From contig VXOG01000111.1 of NCBI GenBank assembly GCA_009840165.1, positions 21,649-85,648 of the forward strand: 64,000 bases of DNA. The letters are read 5' to 3'. The notes under the pieces are model-generated. The model did no database searches. It saw only the letters and a list, made by a program, of their open reading frames with translations, and had not been told where the DNA came from. Shown one piece after another: positions 17,716 through 26,671 of this stretch; positions within the stretch are counted from its first letter, which is position 1; each line of letters opens with the position of its first letter. The translations under genes were made by a program, and so were the position numbers. The DNA comes from Chloroflexota bacterium. Its GTDB lineage: Bacteria > Chloroflexota > Dehalococcoidia > Lucifugimonadales > UBA3495.

Positions 17716-19356
17716 CTAGTGCGCACCCGTTGCTTCCTGGGTCATCAGCTCTACGATGTCGTTACTGGTGACGGCTCCTAAAAATTTGTCCGAATCTTCT
17801 TCCACGATAGGAATTACGGAGACGGAATTCTCTGACATGCGGTGCAGGACGTCCTCGACGTGCTCGTCGGGGCCCGCCGTGGGAGACTGCGTCCGCAATA
17901 CGTCGTTGAGAGGGGTCCTGCCCCAAGCGCCCTTGGGCAAGTATCGCAACATTTCCAGCGAAACTACTCCCACAAAAGCGCCTTTTTCCGCCACCACGTA
18001 GTCGTGCTGATGCGGCACAATCCATCGCTCGGTGAATTCGCGAACCGTGACTGAAGGGCCAGGATGGTTGTGAGAACGGTCCAGGATGTGATCCACGGTG
18101 ATGTTATCCAGGGCGAATCCGACCACACCAGAGGGAATATCGTCCAGGTGGGTCGGGAGATCGGGTTTGCGGCTGGCGCGGCCGACGGCGAAAGTGATGA
18201 CCGGAGGCATAAATAGAATGTAGCAGAACATCACCAGCACCAGGAACGAGAACACAACCTCGTCGATGGTTCCGGTTTCCCACAGAACCAGCAACAAAGC
18301 GATTTCCGCCACGCCCTTGCCCATAAGGCCGGAAGCCACGGCATACGGCACGGTGAGACGGGCTACGTATGCGCCGATGAAGGCTCCGATAAAGTTGCCG
18401 ATGAGCGGAACCAGCGCAAGCGCAAGCATTGTCCACGGATTCAGAGTTACGAACGAGAAACTGAAATGGAGTCCCGCAGACGCGAAGAACAGGGGAACGA
18501 AGAATCCTTCGGCGACGCTGCGGAGTCCGGGAATGATCTCGCGACGGGCCTGGTAGGACAGTCCAGAGAGCGCAGCGCCAAACAGAAGGGCACCCAGGGA
18601 ACCGTGCAGGCCCATTAGCTCCGCGCCGTACACCATCAGGAACAGAATGCCGATCAGCAGCCCGAGGGATAACTGGGGCACCTGAATCAAACGCTGGAGC
18701 AGAGAGACCATAGGCGGCAGGACCCGGGAGGACAATACCCACGAAACCACTGCAAAACCCGCGATTTTGCCCAGCAAAATCAGAATGCCGGTGACCGACA
18801 ACTCGTGAGCGTGCTCACCGATGCTGAACCCAATAAGCAGCAGAGTGATCACTTCCGCGATGACCACGACGGTAAAGATCTGTAGGCCAAGCGGTTCCTT
18901 GAGGCGACCTTCATCGGAGAGCACTTTGGCTACTATGCCGAGGCTGGTCATGGACAAAACCCCGGCCAACGCCACGGCTTCTGTAAAGTTCAGGCTGAGT
19001 CCAAAGTCAAAAACCCAATCAGTGGTTACCAGCATGGAGATACCCATGGACAGGATCACCGAGAGTATGGCGGTCAGGAAATAATGGCCCCGGAGGGTTG
19101 CCATAAAGCTGGATATGTCGATTTCGTCGAGTCCGATCAGGAAGAAGAATATAAACACTCCGAGGGTGAGCAGCAGTTCCAGGTGGCCGGAGGAGTCAAT
19201 GGACCAAACGCCCGACAATTCCATAACCGGACCCAGCAATAATCCGGCGGTTACGTAGGCGACAATTGCATTCAGCCGCAAGCGGCGGAAAACGCCCTCC
19301 GCAAGCTTTGTTACGATCACCAAAAGACCCAGAGACAGCAATGCTTCGTGGTGCAT
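17716..19356 (-). CDS. Cation/proton antiporter (CPA2/Kef-type) with C-terminal CBS pair
   Basis: The start is taken at the ATG at 19356 (MHHEALLSLGLLVIVTKLAE), because the longer frame adds 46 arginine-rich residues of no membrane character. The 546-residue protein has about a dozen hydrophobic segments over residues 5-390 in the Na+/H+ exchanger fold, including GLLLGPV, GVFIFFFLIGLDEI, GLMGKGVAEIALLLVL and LHGSLGALLFGAALSGL. The C-terminal part (about 430-546) reads as two CBS motifs (VTVREFTERWIVP and AGPDEHVEDVLHRMSENSVSVIPI), which usually sense adenosine nucleotides. The TrkA-N/RCK nucleotide domain typical of Kef channels is absent. It likely exchanges K+ or Na+ for H+ at the inner membrane. 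Confidence 0.87.
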   Translation of the reverse strand: MHHEALLSLGLLVIVTKLAEGVFRRLRLNAIVAYVTAGLLLGPVMELSGVWSIDSSGHLELLLTLGVFIFFFLIGLDEIDISSFMATLRGHYFLTAILSVILSMGISMLVTTDWVFDFGLSLNFTEAVALAGVLSMTSLGIVAKVLSDEGRLKEPLGLQIFTVVVIAEVITLLLIGFSIGEHAHELSVTGILILLGKIAGFAVVSWVLSSRVLPPMVSLLQRLIQVPQLSLGLLIGILFLMVYGAELMGLHGSLGALLFGAALSGLSYQARREIIPGLRSVAEGFFVPLFFASAGLHFSFSFVTLNPWTMLALALVPLIGNFIGAFIGAYVARLTVPYAVASGLMGKGVAEIALLLVLWETGTIDEVVFSFLVLVMFCYILFMPPVITFAVGRASRKPDLPTHLDDIPSGVVGFALDNITVDHILDRSHNHPGPSVTVREFTERWIVPHQHDYVVAEKGAFVGVVSLEMLRYLPKGAWGRTPLNDVLRTQSPTAGPDEHVEDVLHRMSENSVSVIPIVEEDSDKFLGAVTSNDIVELMTQEATGAH

Positions 19357-19617
19357 TCGACCTTTGCTCCGTTGAACCGAACATGTTCGCGAGTTTATCG
19401 CGGTTTGGCTGTTCCTCAGACGCTTATGGCAAAGTGAACATAAGCGATTATGGCCGCGCCTATTATTCCCTAATAGCAGGCGGCGCACAAGCAAAAGGTG
19501 GAAGGCTCACGGGGTGGACGGGAGCGCCCAATCTCGCCGGCGTTGGGTGTCCGGAGCAGCCGTTATGATAAACTGGCGCGGCATTCCCGAACAAACAGCA
19601 ATCCCGGAGGAAACCCC

Positions 19618-22233
19618 ATGCCGTCCGCTGAAGCCGTTGTGCTGCCCGACAACGTTCGCCCTACTCATTACGATCTTACTTTGACGCCGAATTTCGATGA
19701 TTTCACGTTCGCAGGCGATGTGGACATAACGGTAAATATGGAGCCCGGCACCACGGAAATACTTCTGAATTGCGCTGAGATCGACATCGAATCGGCGTTG
19801 GTGGGTTGGACGGACGGCGACGGGGAGCACGAACAAGCGGCATCCGGTATTTCCTACAACGCGGACGCAGAAACGGCCACGATCACCTTGGCCGAAACAG
19901 CTCCCGACGGATTGGTCGGGCGCCAGTATCTGCGCATGAAGTTCACCGGCGAGTTAAACGACAAGCTGCGCGGGTTCTACCGCAGCCAATACACCAACCC
20001 AGAAGGAGAAACCGCCTACCTGGCCACCACTCAATTTGAGGCAACCGACGCTCGCCGGGCGTTGCCCTGCTGGGACGAGCCGGCCGTGAAGGCCACGTTC
20101 CAGGTTACTTTGAACGTGCCTGAAGACATGGAGGCAGTTTCCAACACTCCGATCATCGAGGAACGGGGCGGAGACTCGCCCGGCGTCAAGACGGTGAAGT
20201 TTGATACCACTCCGATAATGTCCACCTACCTGCTGGCGTTCGTCATCGGAGATCTCACGCATATTGAGAAAGAAGCGGCGGACGGCACCGTGGTCGGGAT
20301 ATGGATGACCCGGGGCAAGGAAGAGCAGGGGCAGTTCGCGCTGGACACGTCGGTCAAGCTGCTGTCGTTCTTCAACGATTACTTCGGGATTCCGTACCCG
20401 CTGCCCAAGCTGGATCACCTGGCTATCCCGGACTTCGCTGCCGGCGCGATGGAGAACTGGGGTTGCGTAACGTACCGGGAGACGGCGCTGCTGGTGGACC
20501 CGGCCAACTCGTCGGCGGGGACGCGGCAGAGGGTGGCCGAGGTGGTGGCCCATGAGATGGCTCACATGTGGTTCGGCGACCTGGTGACCATGGAGTGGTG
20601 GGACGACCTATGGCTCAACGAGAGCTTCGCCACGTGGGTAGGCACCAAGGCGGTGGACTGGCTTTTCCCCGAATGGTCGATGTGGACCCAGTTCGTCAAC
20701 ATGGATACCAACCGGGCCTTCAACCTGGACAGTTTGAAAAACTCGCATCCCATCGAGCAGGAGGTGGTGAATCCGGCGGAAGTGAGCCAACTGTTCGACG
20801 CCATCAGCTACAGCAAGGGCGGCTCGGTGCTACGGATGCTGGAGCACTTCCTGACCCCCAGCAGTTTCCGAACCGGGTTGAATATCTACCTGAATCGTCA
20901 CTCCTACGCCAATGCCCGCACCACCGACCTTTGGACGGCGCTGGAGGAGTCTTCGGGCCAGCCGGTGAACACCATTATGAGCAGCTGGACCGGCCAGATG
21001 GGCTACCCGGTGCTGGACGTTGCGGCAACCGCTACGGATAGCGGCCTCACGCTGGAGGTGAAGCAGGAACGGTTCGTGTTCGATTCGGTGTTGGGGGACG
21101 GCGATGACGGAGAGGACGAGGAGCAGGTCTGGCCGGTTCCGCTGACGGTTGCGGCCGAAGGAGCCGGGCTTACGGCCACGCTGGTCAACGCCGCTACCGG
21201 AACGGTTGGGGTGGAAACGCCGTCCGAACCGGACTGGTTCAAAGTGAACCCGGAGCAAACCGGGTTCTATCGGGTCAACTACACCGATGCAGACTGGGAC
21301 AGGCTGGTTCCGGTGATAGAAAACCGGATACTGCCGGCTACGGACCGTTTGGGGATTCAGAACGATGCTTACGCATTGGCCAAAGCCGGCTTGCTGCCGG
21401 TAACGCGGTTCCTGACGTTGGCAGAAGCGTATCAAAACGAAAGCGACGCCTCGGTATGGAGCGATCTGGCGACGAACTTGCGGGAGATTGAGGGTCTAAT
21501 TGCTGATGAGCCCTGCCTGGATGCTTTCCGGGCTTTCGGTCGCCAGTTGTTCGCCCCCGCCGCGCAGCGTTCGGGTTGGGAGCCACAACCCGGCGAAGGG
21601 CACCTTGACTCGCTGCTGAGATCCACTGTGCTTAGCCAGGCCGGTGTTTACGGCGACCCGGCGGTTATTACGCAGGCCCAGGAGTTATTTGACCGGTACC
21701 AGGCTGACGCGGCCAATGTGCGCCCCGACCTGCGTGGCGTCGTGTTCAGCCTGGTGGCGCAGGAAGGCGACCAAGCCGTGTACGACCGCATTTGGGAGTT
21801 GGAGCGGGCGGCGGAGTTGCACGAAGAGAAGATTCGTCTGTTGATGTCGTTGGCCCGGTTCCAGCAGCAGGACCTTTTGAGGGAGACGCTGGACCGCTCG
21901 CTGAGCGACGACGTGAGGTTGCAGGACACTATTTTCGTGGTGTCGGCAGTGGCGGCCAACAACCAGGGTCGGGACCTCGCCTGGGAATTCCTGAAAGAAC
22001 AATGGGATGAATTTGACCGGCGCTACGGCGGCGGCGGATTCGGATTGATGCGGTTGGTTGCCATCACCAATTCATTCACCACCAACGAGAAGCGAGACGA
22101 CGTCGAGGCGTTCTTTGAAGCGCATCCGACGCCGGCGGCCGAGCGAACGATCCGACAGGCGTTGGAGCGCATCGCGCTGAACGTGGCCTGGCTGGAACGG
22201 AACCGGGAGGAACTGGCGCGGTATTTCGGGTAG
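19618..22233 (+). CDS. M1 family metallo-aminopeptidase (aminopeptidase N-like)
   Basis: The start is set at the ATG at 19618, with GGAGG at the right distance; the upstream extension in the open frame is arginine-rich and not family-like. The 871-residue product has the GAMEN exopeptidase motif (about 276-280) and the zinc site HEMAHMWFGD (H312, E313, H316) with the third ligand E335 in WLNESFATW. It follows the usual four-domain order: beta-saddle, thermolysin-like, beta-sandwich, then a helical ERAP1-like C-terminal domain. No signal peptide is seen, so it is probably cytosolic and removes N-terminal residues from peptides. Length agrees with aminopeptidase N/tricorn-interacting factor F3 types. 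It is a single-gene unit or leads the small genes that follow. Confidence 0.93.
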   Translation: MPSAEAVVLPDNVRPTHYDLTLTPNFDDFTFAGDVDITVNMEPGTTEILLNCAEIDIESALVGWTDGDGEHEQAASGISYNADAETATITLAETAPDGLVGRQYLRMKFTGELNDKLRGFYRSQYTNPEGETAYLATTQFEATDARRALPCWDEPAVKATFQVTLNVPEDMEAVSNTPIIEERGGDSPGVKTVKFDTTPIMSTYLLAFVIGDLTHIEKEAADGTVVGIWMTRGKEEQGQFALDTSVKLLSFFNDYFGIPYPLPKLDHLAIPDFAAGAMENWGCVTYRETALLVDPANSSAGTRQRVAEVVAHEMAHMWFGDLVTMEWWDDLWLNESFATWVGTKAVDWLFPEWSMWTQFVNMDTNRAFNLDSLKNSHPIEQEVVNPAEVSQLFDAISYSKGGSVLRMLEHFLTPSSFRTGLNIYLNRHSYANARTTDLWTALEESSGQPVNTIMSSWTGQMGYPVLDVAATATDSGLTLEVKQERFVFDSVLGDGDDGEDEEQVWPVPLTVAAEGAGLTATLVNAATGTVGVETPSEPDWFKVNPEQTGFYRVNYTDADWDRLVPVIENRILPATDRLGIQNDAYALAKAGLLPVTRFLTLAEAYQNESDASVWSDLATNLREIEGLIADEPCLDAFRAFGRQLFAPAAQRSGWEPQPGEGHLDSLLRSTVLSQAGVYGDPAVITQAQELFDRYQADAANVRPDLRGVVFSLVAQEGDQAVYDRIWELERAAELHEEKIRLLMSLARFQQQDLLRETLDRSLSDDVRLQDTIFVVSAVAANNQGRDLAWEFLKEQWDEFDRRYGGGGFGLMRLVAITNSFTTNEKRDDVEAFFEAHPTPAAERTIRQALERIALNVAWLERNREELARYFG

Positions 22234-22302
22234 GGACTGATAGCCGTAGCACTCGCCTATCAAGCGACAGGTACGCTACTTTAAAATCCCGACGACCTTC
22301 AA

Positions 22303-22536
22303 ATGCCTCGTTTTGAAATCATCGGCCCAATAACGGATATTGAAACAATAGCAACTGGCAACTCTATCCGTGTAATTGGGAGCTTGCGCCGTAGCTATGG
22401 CCACGGCAACTGGCGCAAGCGAAAAGGAATTGCGACGGTGCGTTTGAGCGATGGTACAATTCACGACGCTGAGGTGCATTGGTACGAAGCCCATGGTATC
22501 GGCAGGCGGCGCATTAAAGTCAAGCGATTATTCTAG
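22303..22536 (+). CDS. Small conserved hypothetical protein, 77 residues
   Basis: A basic protein (MPRFEIIGPITDIETIATG start) with RVIGSLRRSYGHGNWRKRKGIATV and VHWYEAHGIGRRRIKVKR. I recognise the pattern (GxGxWRKxKGIA, AExHWYEAHGIG) as a small protein family common in bacterial genomes and mobile islands, but no function is established. It is followed immediately by another small gene; the GTG/ATG starts of the second lie within 10 bp of this stop, so the two form a unit. High basic charge could mean nucleic-acid binding, which is speculation. Confidence 0.7.
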   Translation: MPRFEIIGPITDIETIATGNSIRVIGSLRRSYGHGNWRKRKGIATVRLSDGTIHDAEVHWYEAHGIGRRRIKVKRLF

Positions 22537-22545
22537 GTGATTACT

Positions 22546-22773
22546 ATGGTCACAAAGTTCGTTCTCTGTATAGACAGTGGCGACTGGCCGGAAGATTTGG
22601 TGGTTCACAAAATCTACCGGACGCTTCCCGATGACGATGCGGCATCATTCAACTGGATTCGGGTTATCGATGAGTCCGAGGAAGATTACTTATTCCCCGC
22701 CGACTGCTTCATTGCAATCGATCTGCCGGAAGAAGTCCAGCAGGCGTTTTACGCAACCGCACCGCTTGCCTAG
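22546..22773 (+). CDS. Small conserved hypothetical protein, about 75 residues
   Basis: The ATG at 22546 (MVTKFVLCIDSGDW) is preferred; a GTG at 22537 is in frame 9 bp earlier. The acidic product has the pattern KFVLCIDSxDWPEDLVVHKIYRTLPDDDA, then IRVIDESEEDYLFPADCFIAIDLP. The LPDxxA...IRVIDESxEDYLxPAxxF signature is that of a widespread, uncharacterised bacterial family of small proteins, possibly SH3-like. Opposite charge to its upstream partner and close spacing suggest, without proof, that the two proteins interact. Confidence 0.72.
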   Translation: MVTKFVLCIDSGDWPEDLVVHKIYRTLPDDDAASFNWIRVIDESEEDYLFPADCFIAIDLPEEVQQAFYATAPLA

Positions 22774-22898
22774 CCGGATTCATAGCCGGCAAACCATTTT
22801 CCAGCGCCTTGACGCGTTGCGCTAGGATGCCAAGTTTGACACGTTTGCCCAATCACGGTAGCCTTGATTGTGATTTACCGCACAAAAGATTGGGATTT

Positions 22899-25514
22899 AT
22901 GGACTCTTTAGAACGTATCAATGAACTGAAATCGCTCCTTCAGAAACGGATTCTGATCATCGACGGGGCGATGGGAACGCAAATTCAGGCGAGGGGTTTG
23001 GGCCCGGATGATTTCGGAGGCGCCGACTACGAAGGCTGCAACGAATACCTGAATATCACCCGTCCGGATGTGATCGCCGACATCCACCGAGGCTACCTGC
23101 TGGCGGGCGCGGACATCGTGGAAACTAACACCTTCGGCGGCACGGCCCTGGTGCTCGGGGAATACGACCTGGCGGAATACGCCCGTCGGATCAATCGGGA
23201 AGGGGCCGAAATCGCCCGCCTTGTCGCAGACCAGATTACGGTGTCGGAACCGAAAAGACCCCGGTTCGTGGCTGGCGCCATGGGCCCTACCACCCGCACC
23301 ATTTCGGTGACGGGTGGGATGACGTTTGATGAGTTGGCCGCCGATTACCACCAGCAGGCAGCCGGCTTGATTGAGGGCGGGGCGGACGTGCTGCTCCTGG
23401 AAACCAGCCAGGACACCATCAACATCAAGGCGGGGCTGGAAGGCATCGACCGCGCGCAGGCCGAGCTGAACAGCGATGTGCCGGTCGCCGTGCAGGGCAC
23501 CATCGAGCCGATGGGCACGCTGCTGGCCGGGCAGGATGCAGAGGCGCTCTACACGTCGTTAGCGCACCGGGAACTGCTGTGGGTCGGTTTCAACTGCGCC
23601 ACCGGGCCGGAGTTTATGACCGACCACCTACGCACGCTGCAAGAACTATCGCGCTTCAGCATCGCCTGCATCCCCAATGCTGGCCTGCCCGACGAAGACG
23701 GTAACTACAATGAAACACCGGAGATGCTGGCCGGAACGTTGCAACGCTTCGCTGAAAACGGTTGGCTCAATCTCGCCGGCGGTTGTTGTGGAACCGGCCC
23801 GGAACACATCCGTCGGATAGATGAAGCGATGGCCGGCAAGTATCCGCGAGAGGTGACGGCTCTCCTGGAAACTCGGGTATCTGGCATTGAGGCGGTGGTG
23901 GTCAACGAGGACACGCGGCCTACGGTGGTGGGAGAGCGCACGAATGTGCTGGGCAGTCGCAGGTTCAAGCGGCTCATCAGTGATGACCGATTTGAAGAGG
24001 CGGCGGAAATCGGCCGGCGGCAGGTGCGGAACGGAGCGCACGTGCTGGACGTATGCCTACAGGATCCCGACCGAGACGAGACGGCAGACGTTATTAAGTT
24101 CCTTGACCAGTTGAACCGCCGCGTCAAAGCGCCGATTATGATTGACTCAACGGACGCTGCTGTCATTGAAGAGTCGTTGAAACGGTTGCAGGGGAAGTCG
24201 ATCATCAACTCCATCAACCTGGAGGACGGCGAAGAGAGGTTCCAGCGGGTCGTGCCGCTGGCGCGGCGCTACGGCGCGGCGCTGGTGGTGGGCTGCATCG
24301 ACGACGATCCAAACCAGGCCCAGGCAATCACCCGCGAGCGCAAGGTGGAAATCGCGCAACGTTCCCACCAGCTGCTTACCGAAAAGTACGGCGTTCCCGA
24401 ACAGGACATAATCTTCGACCCGTTGGTATTCCCGGCCGGCACCGGAGATGAAAACTACATCGGTTCTGCTGCGGAAACTATCGAGGGGGTGCGCCTGATC
24501 AAAGAGGCGCTGCCCAAGACCAAGACCGTCCTGGGAATCTCCAACGTATCCTTCGGGTTGCCGGCCGCCGGGCGCGAGGTATTCAACTCGGTTTTCCTGT
24601 ATCACTGCACGCAGGCTGGCCTGGACATGGCCATCGTCAACTCGGAAATGATGCAACGGTATGCCACCATTCCCGAAGAAGAGCGGAGGTTATCCGAGGA
24701 TCTGATCTGGAATCGAGGCGAGGATCCCGTGGCCGCGTTCGCCGCGCACTTCCGTGACCGCGCGCCGCGCGCCACCGCCGAAGAGCGCTCTGCGCTGCCG
24801 TTGGACGAGCGGCTGGCCCAGTGCATCATCGAGGGCAGTAAGGAAGGTTTGACCGACGACCTAGACCTGGCGCTCCAAGGGCGGGAACCGCTGGAGATCA
24901 TCAACGGCCCGTTGATGGCCGGCATGGACGAGGTGGGCCGGCAATTCAATGCCAACCAGCTCATCGTAGCGGAGGTGCTGCAAAGCGCCGAGGCAATGAA
25001 GGCTGCCGTCGCGCATCTGGAACCGCACATGGAACGCAGCGACGCGGCGTCCCGGGGCTGCGTGTTGCTGGCTACAGTGAAAGGCGACGTGCATGACATC
25101 GGCAAGAACCTGGTCGAGATCATCATGTCAAACAACGGATACCGTGTGGTGAACCTGGGCATCAAGGTGCCGGCGCAGGAACTGATCGCCGGCTACCGGG
25201 AGCACCAGCCGGACATCATCGGACTATCGGGCCTGCTGGTGAAATCGGCACAAATGATGGTGGAAACGGTGCAAGACTTCCGAGCCGCCGGCATCAGGGC
25301 CCCGGTGTTGGTGGGCGGCGCTGCGTTGTCTAATCGGTTCACGCGCCTGCGCATCGCTCCCGAGTACGACGGATTGGTGGCCTACTCGCCGGATGCCATG
25401 AGCGGGCTGGCGCTGGCCAACACGATTCAGGACGCTGATGAGCGCGAGCGCCTGGCGGCGCAGTTGGCATCGGAAAGCGTTGATTTGGAACGTGAAGTTG
25501 CGGCGCGGAGCTAG
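22899..25514 (+). CDS. metH: Cobalamin-dependent methionine synthase, lacking its activation domain
   Basis: The start is taken at the ATG at 22899 (MDSLERINELKSLLQKRILI), the normal MetH opening. The 871-residue protein contains the homocysteine-binding barrel with zinc ligands C233, C296 and C297 (GFNCATG, GGCCGTG), the pterin/methyltetrahydrofolate barrel (VVGERTNVLGSRRFK to about 640), a helical cap, and the cobalamin domain with DVHDIGKN, whose His (H732) ligates cobalt. The protein ends after the B12 domain; the AdoMet-dependent reactivation module of classical ~1200-residue MetH is missing. A separate gene 6 bp downstream supplies that module. It makes methionine from homocysteine in the cytosol. 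No cobalamin riboswitch was found upstream. Confidence 0.93.
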   Translation: MDSLERINELKSLLQKRILIIDGAMGTQIQARGLGPDDFGGADYEGCNEYLNITRPDVIADIHRGYLLAGADIVETNTFGGTALVLGEYDLAEYARRINREGAEIARLVADQITVSEPKRPRFVAGAMGPTTRTISVTGGMTFDELAADYHQQAAGLIEGGADVLLLETSQDTINIKAGLEGIDRAQAELNSDVPVAVQGTIEPMGTLLAGQDAEALYTSLAHRELLWVGFNCATGPEFMTDHLRTLQELSRFSIACIPNAGLPDEDGNYNETPEMLAGTLQRFAENGWLNLAGGCCGTGPEHIRRIDEAMAGKYPREVTALLETRVSGIEAVVVNEDTRPTVVGERTNVLGSRRFKRLISDDRFEEAAEIGRRQVRNGAHVLDVCLQDPDRDETADVIKFLDQLNRRVKAPIMIDSTDAAVIEESLKRLQGKSIINSINLEDGEERFQRVVPLARRYGAALVVGCIDDDPNQAQAITRERKVEIAQRSHQLLTEKYGVPEQDIIFDPLVFPAGTGDENYIGSAAETIEGVRLIKEALPKTKTVLGISNVSFGLPAAGREVFNSVFLYHCTQAGLDMAIVNSEMMQRYATIPEEERRLSEDLIWNRGEDPVAAFAAHFRDRAPRATAEERSALPLDERLAQCIIEGSKEGLTDDLDLALQGREPLEIINGPLMAGMDEVGRQFNANQLIVAEVLQSAEAMKAAVAHLEPHMERSDAASRGCVLLATVKGDVHDIGKNLVEIIMSNNGYRVVNLGIKVPAQELIAGYREHQPDIIGLSGLLVKSAQMMVETVQDFRAAGIRAPVLVGGAALSNRFTRLRIAPEYDGLVAYSPDAMSGLALANTIQDADERERLAAQLASESVDLEREVAARS

Positions 25515-25520
25515 TCGGCC

Positions 25521-26438
25521 ATGTCTGTAGAGCAAACGCTGACTGCCGTGGCGGCGTTGGAAGATTCCCCCCATCCGCCCGATCTGCGCCTTCACGTCCT
25601 GGAGGACTACGACCTGGACGAGATTTTCGGGTATATCAACCCGCAGATGCTTTACGTCAGGCACCTGGGCTATCGGGGTCGTTTCTGGGAGTCCCTGCGC
25701 AACGATGAACCGAAGGCCGTGGAATTGCGGAGGCAGGTTCAGAAGGTCGAGGACATCATGCTGTCCCGCTCCGACATAACGGCCAACGCTGTGTTCAAGT
25801 TTTTCCCGTGCCGGTCTGAAGGGCGGTGGCTGATCGTTTACGAAGCGGACGGCGCGACGGAACTGGAACGGTTCTACTTCGGTCGGCAACAGGGCAAGGA
25901 CGGCTTGTGCCTGACCGACTACGTGCGCCCGGTGGGAGAGGGACCCAACGACTACATGGCTATGTTCGCGACGACTGTGGGTCCGGGGGTACGCAATCTG
26001 TCGGAACGATGGAAGAACGTCGGGCGCTACCTCGACTCTCACACCCTGCAAGCCCTGGCGATTGAATCGGCGGAAGGGTTCGCGGAGCTGCTGCACAAGC
26101 GCATCCGCAGCATGTGGAACATCGGCGAACCGTCGGGCTTGAAGGTCAACGGTGAGGAAGAACTGCGGGACTTGTTCCGCGCCAACTACCGGGGCAAACG
26201 TTATTCGTTTGGGTACCCGGCGTGTCCACGTCTTGAGGACCAGGAAAAGCTGTTTCGGCTGTTGGACGTAACCGAGAATATCGGCGTGGAACTCACTGAC
26301 GGTTACATGATGGACCCGGAAGGGTCAGTCTCCGCCATCGTTTTACACCATCCGGACGCCAAGTATTTCAACCTGGATGAGGCGGACATCGAACGGTTGG
26401 AGTCGGAAATCGCCGCCCTGCCAGTAGCGGAGCGATAG
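25521..26438 (+). CDS. Stand-alone methionine synthase reactivation domain
   Basis: A 305-residue protein matching the C-terminal activation domain of MetH: EIFGYINPQMLYVRHLGYRG at the start, ITANAVFKFFPCRSEG, FARxL-like helices, and the signature RYSFGYPACPRLEDQEKLF (about 227-245), where the RxxxGYPACP segment binds S-adenosylmethionine. In classical MetH this module is fused after the B12 domain and re-methylates cob(II)alamin. Here it starts 6 bp after the metH core stops, so the two chains presumably form one complex. Together they total about 1176 residues, near the length of a fused MetH. A rho-independent terminator follows at 26467-26500. Confidence 0.92.
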   Translation: MSVEQTLTAVAALEDSPHPPDLRLHVLEDYDLDEIFGYINPQMLYVRHLGYRGRFWESLRNDEPKAVELRRQVQKVEDIMLSRSDITANAVFKFFPCRSEGRWLIVYEADGATELERFYFGRQQGKDGLCLTDYVRPVGEGPNDYMAMFATTVGPGVRNLSERWKNVGRYLDSHTLQALAIESAEGFAELLHKRIRSMWNIGEPSGLKVNGEEELRDLFRANYRGKRYSFGYPACPRLEDQEKLFRLLDVTENIGVELTDGYMMDPEGSVSAIVLHHPDAKYFNLDEADIERLESEIAALPVAER

Positions 26439-26466
26439 CGGTGACGAGGAACCCACTCATTGAGCG

Positions 26467-26500
26467 GCCCGTACCCTTTTCGGATACGGGCATTATTTTT
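26467..26500 (+). terminator. Rho-independent terminator after the split metH operon
   Basis: Stem GCCCGTA/TACGGGC (26467-26473 with 26485-26491) is followed by ATTATTTTT. It lies 29 bp after the stop of the activation-domain gene. Confidence 0.7.
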
Positions 26501-26532
26501 GCCGGATTGCCGGCGCAAACGGTTTTGCCGAG

Positions 26533-26554
26533 ATTGCCGCGCTACGCTCGCAAT
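26533..26554. repeat. Dispersed intergenic inverted repeat (ATTGC...GCAAT)
   Basis: The arms ATTGC and GCAAT surround CGCGCTACGCTC. The sequence, followed by GACAAAGCGG, resembles short palindromic repeats seen in many intergenic regions of related bacteria. Only one copy was seen in this window. Confidence 0.4.
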
Positions 26555-26671
26555 GACAAAGCGGAGCTGCTGAAACAACTTTGTGATTCGCGGATTACAG
26601 CATCGCCCCCGTATAGGCATTGAAACCCGCAACGATGTCGCCCGACAAGACCGTAATCAGGAGCCACAACA

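Noticed and set aside
22774-22898. Cobalamin riboswitch upstream of metH
   Set aside because: The gap is only 125 bp, with no B12-box-like motif or fitting multi-stem structure; too short for the class.
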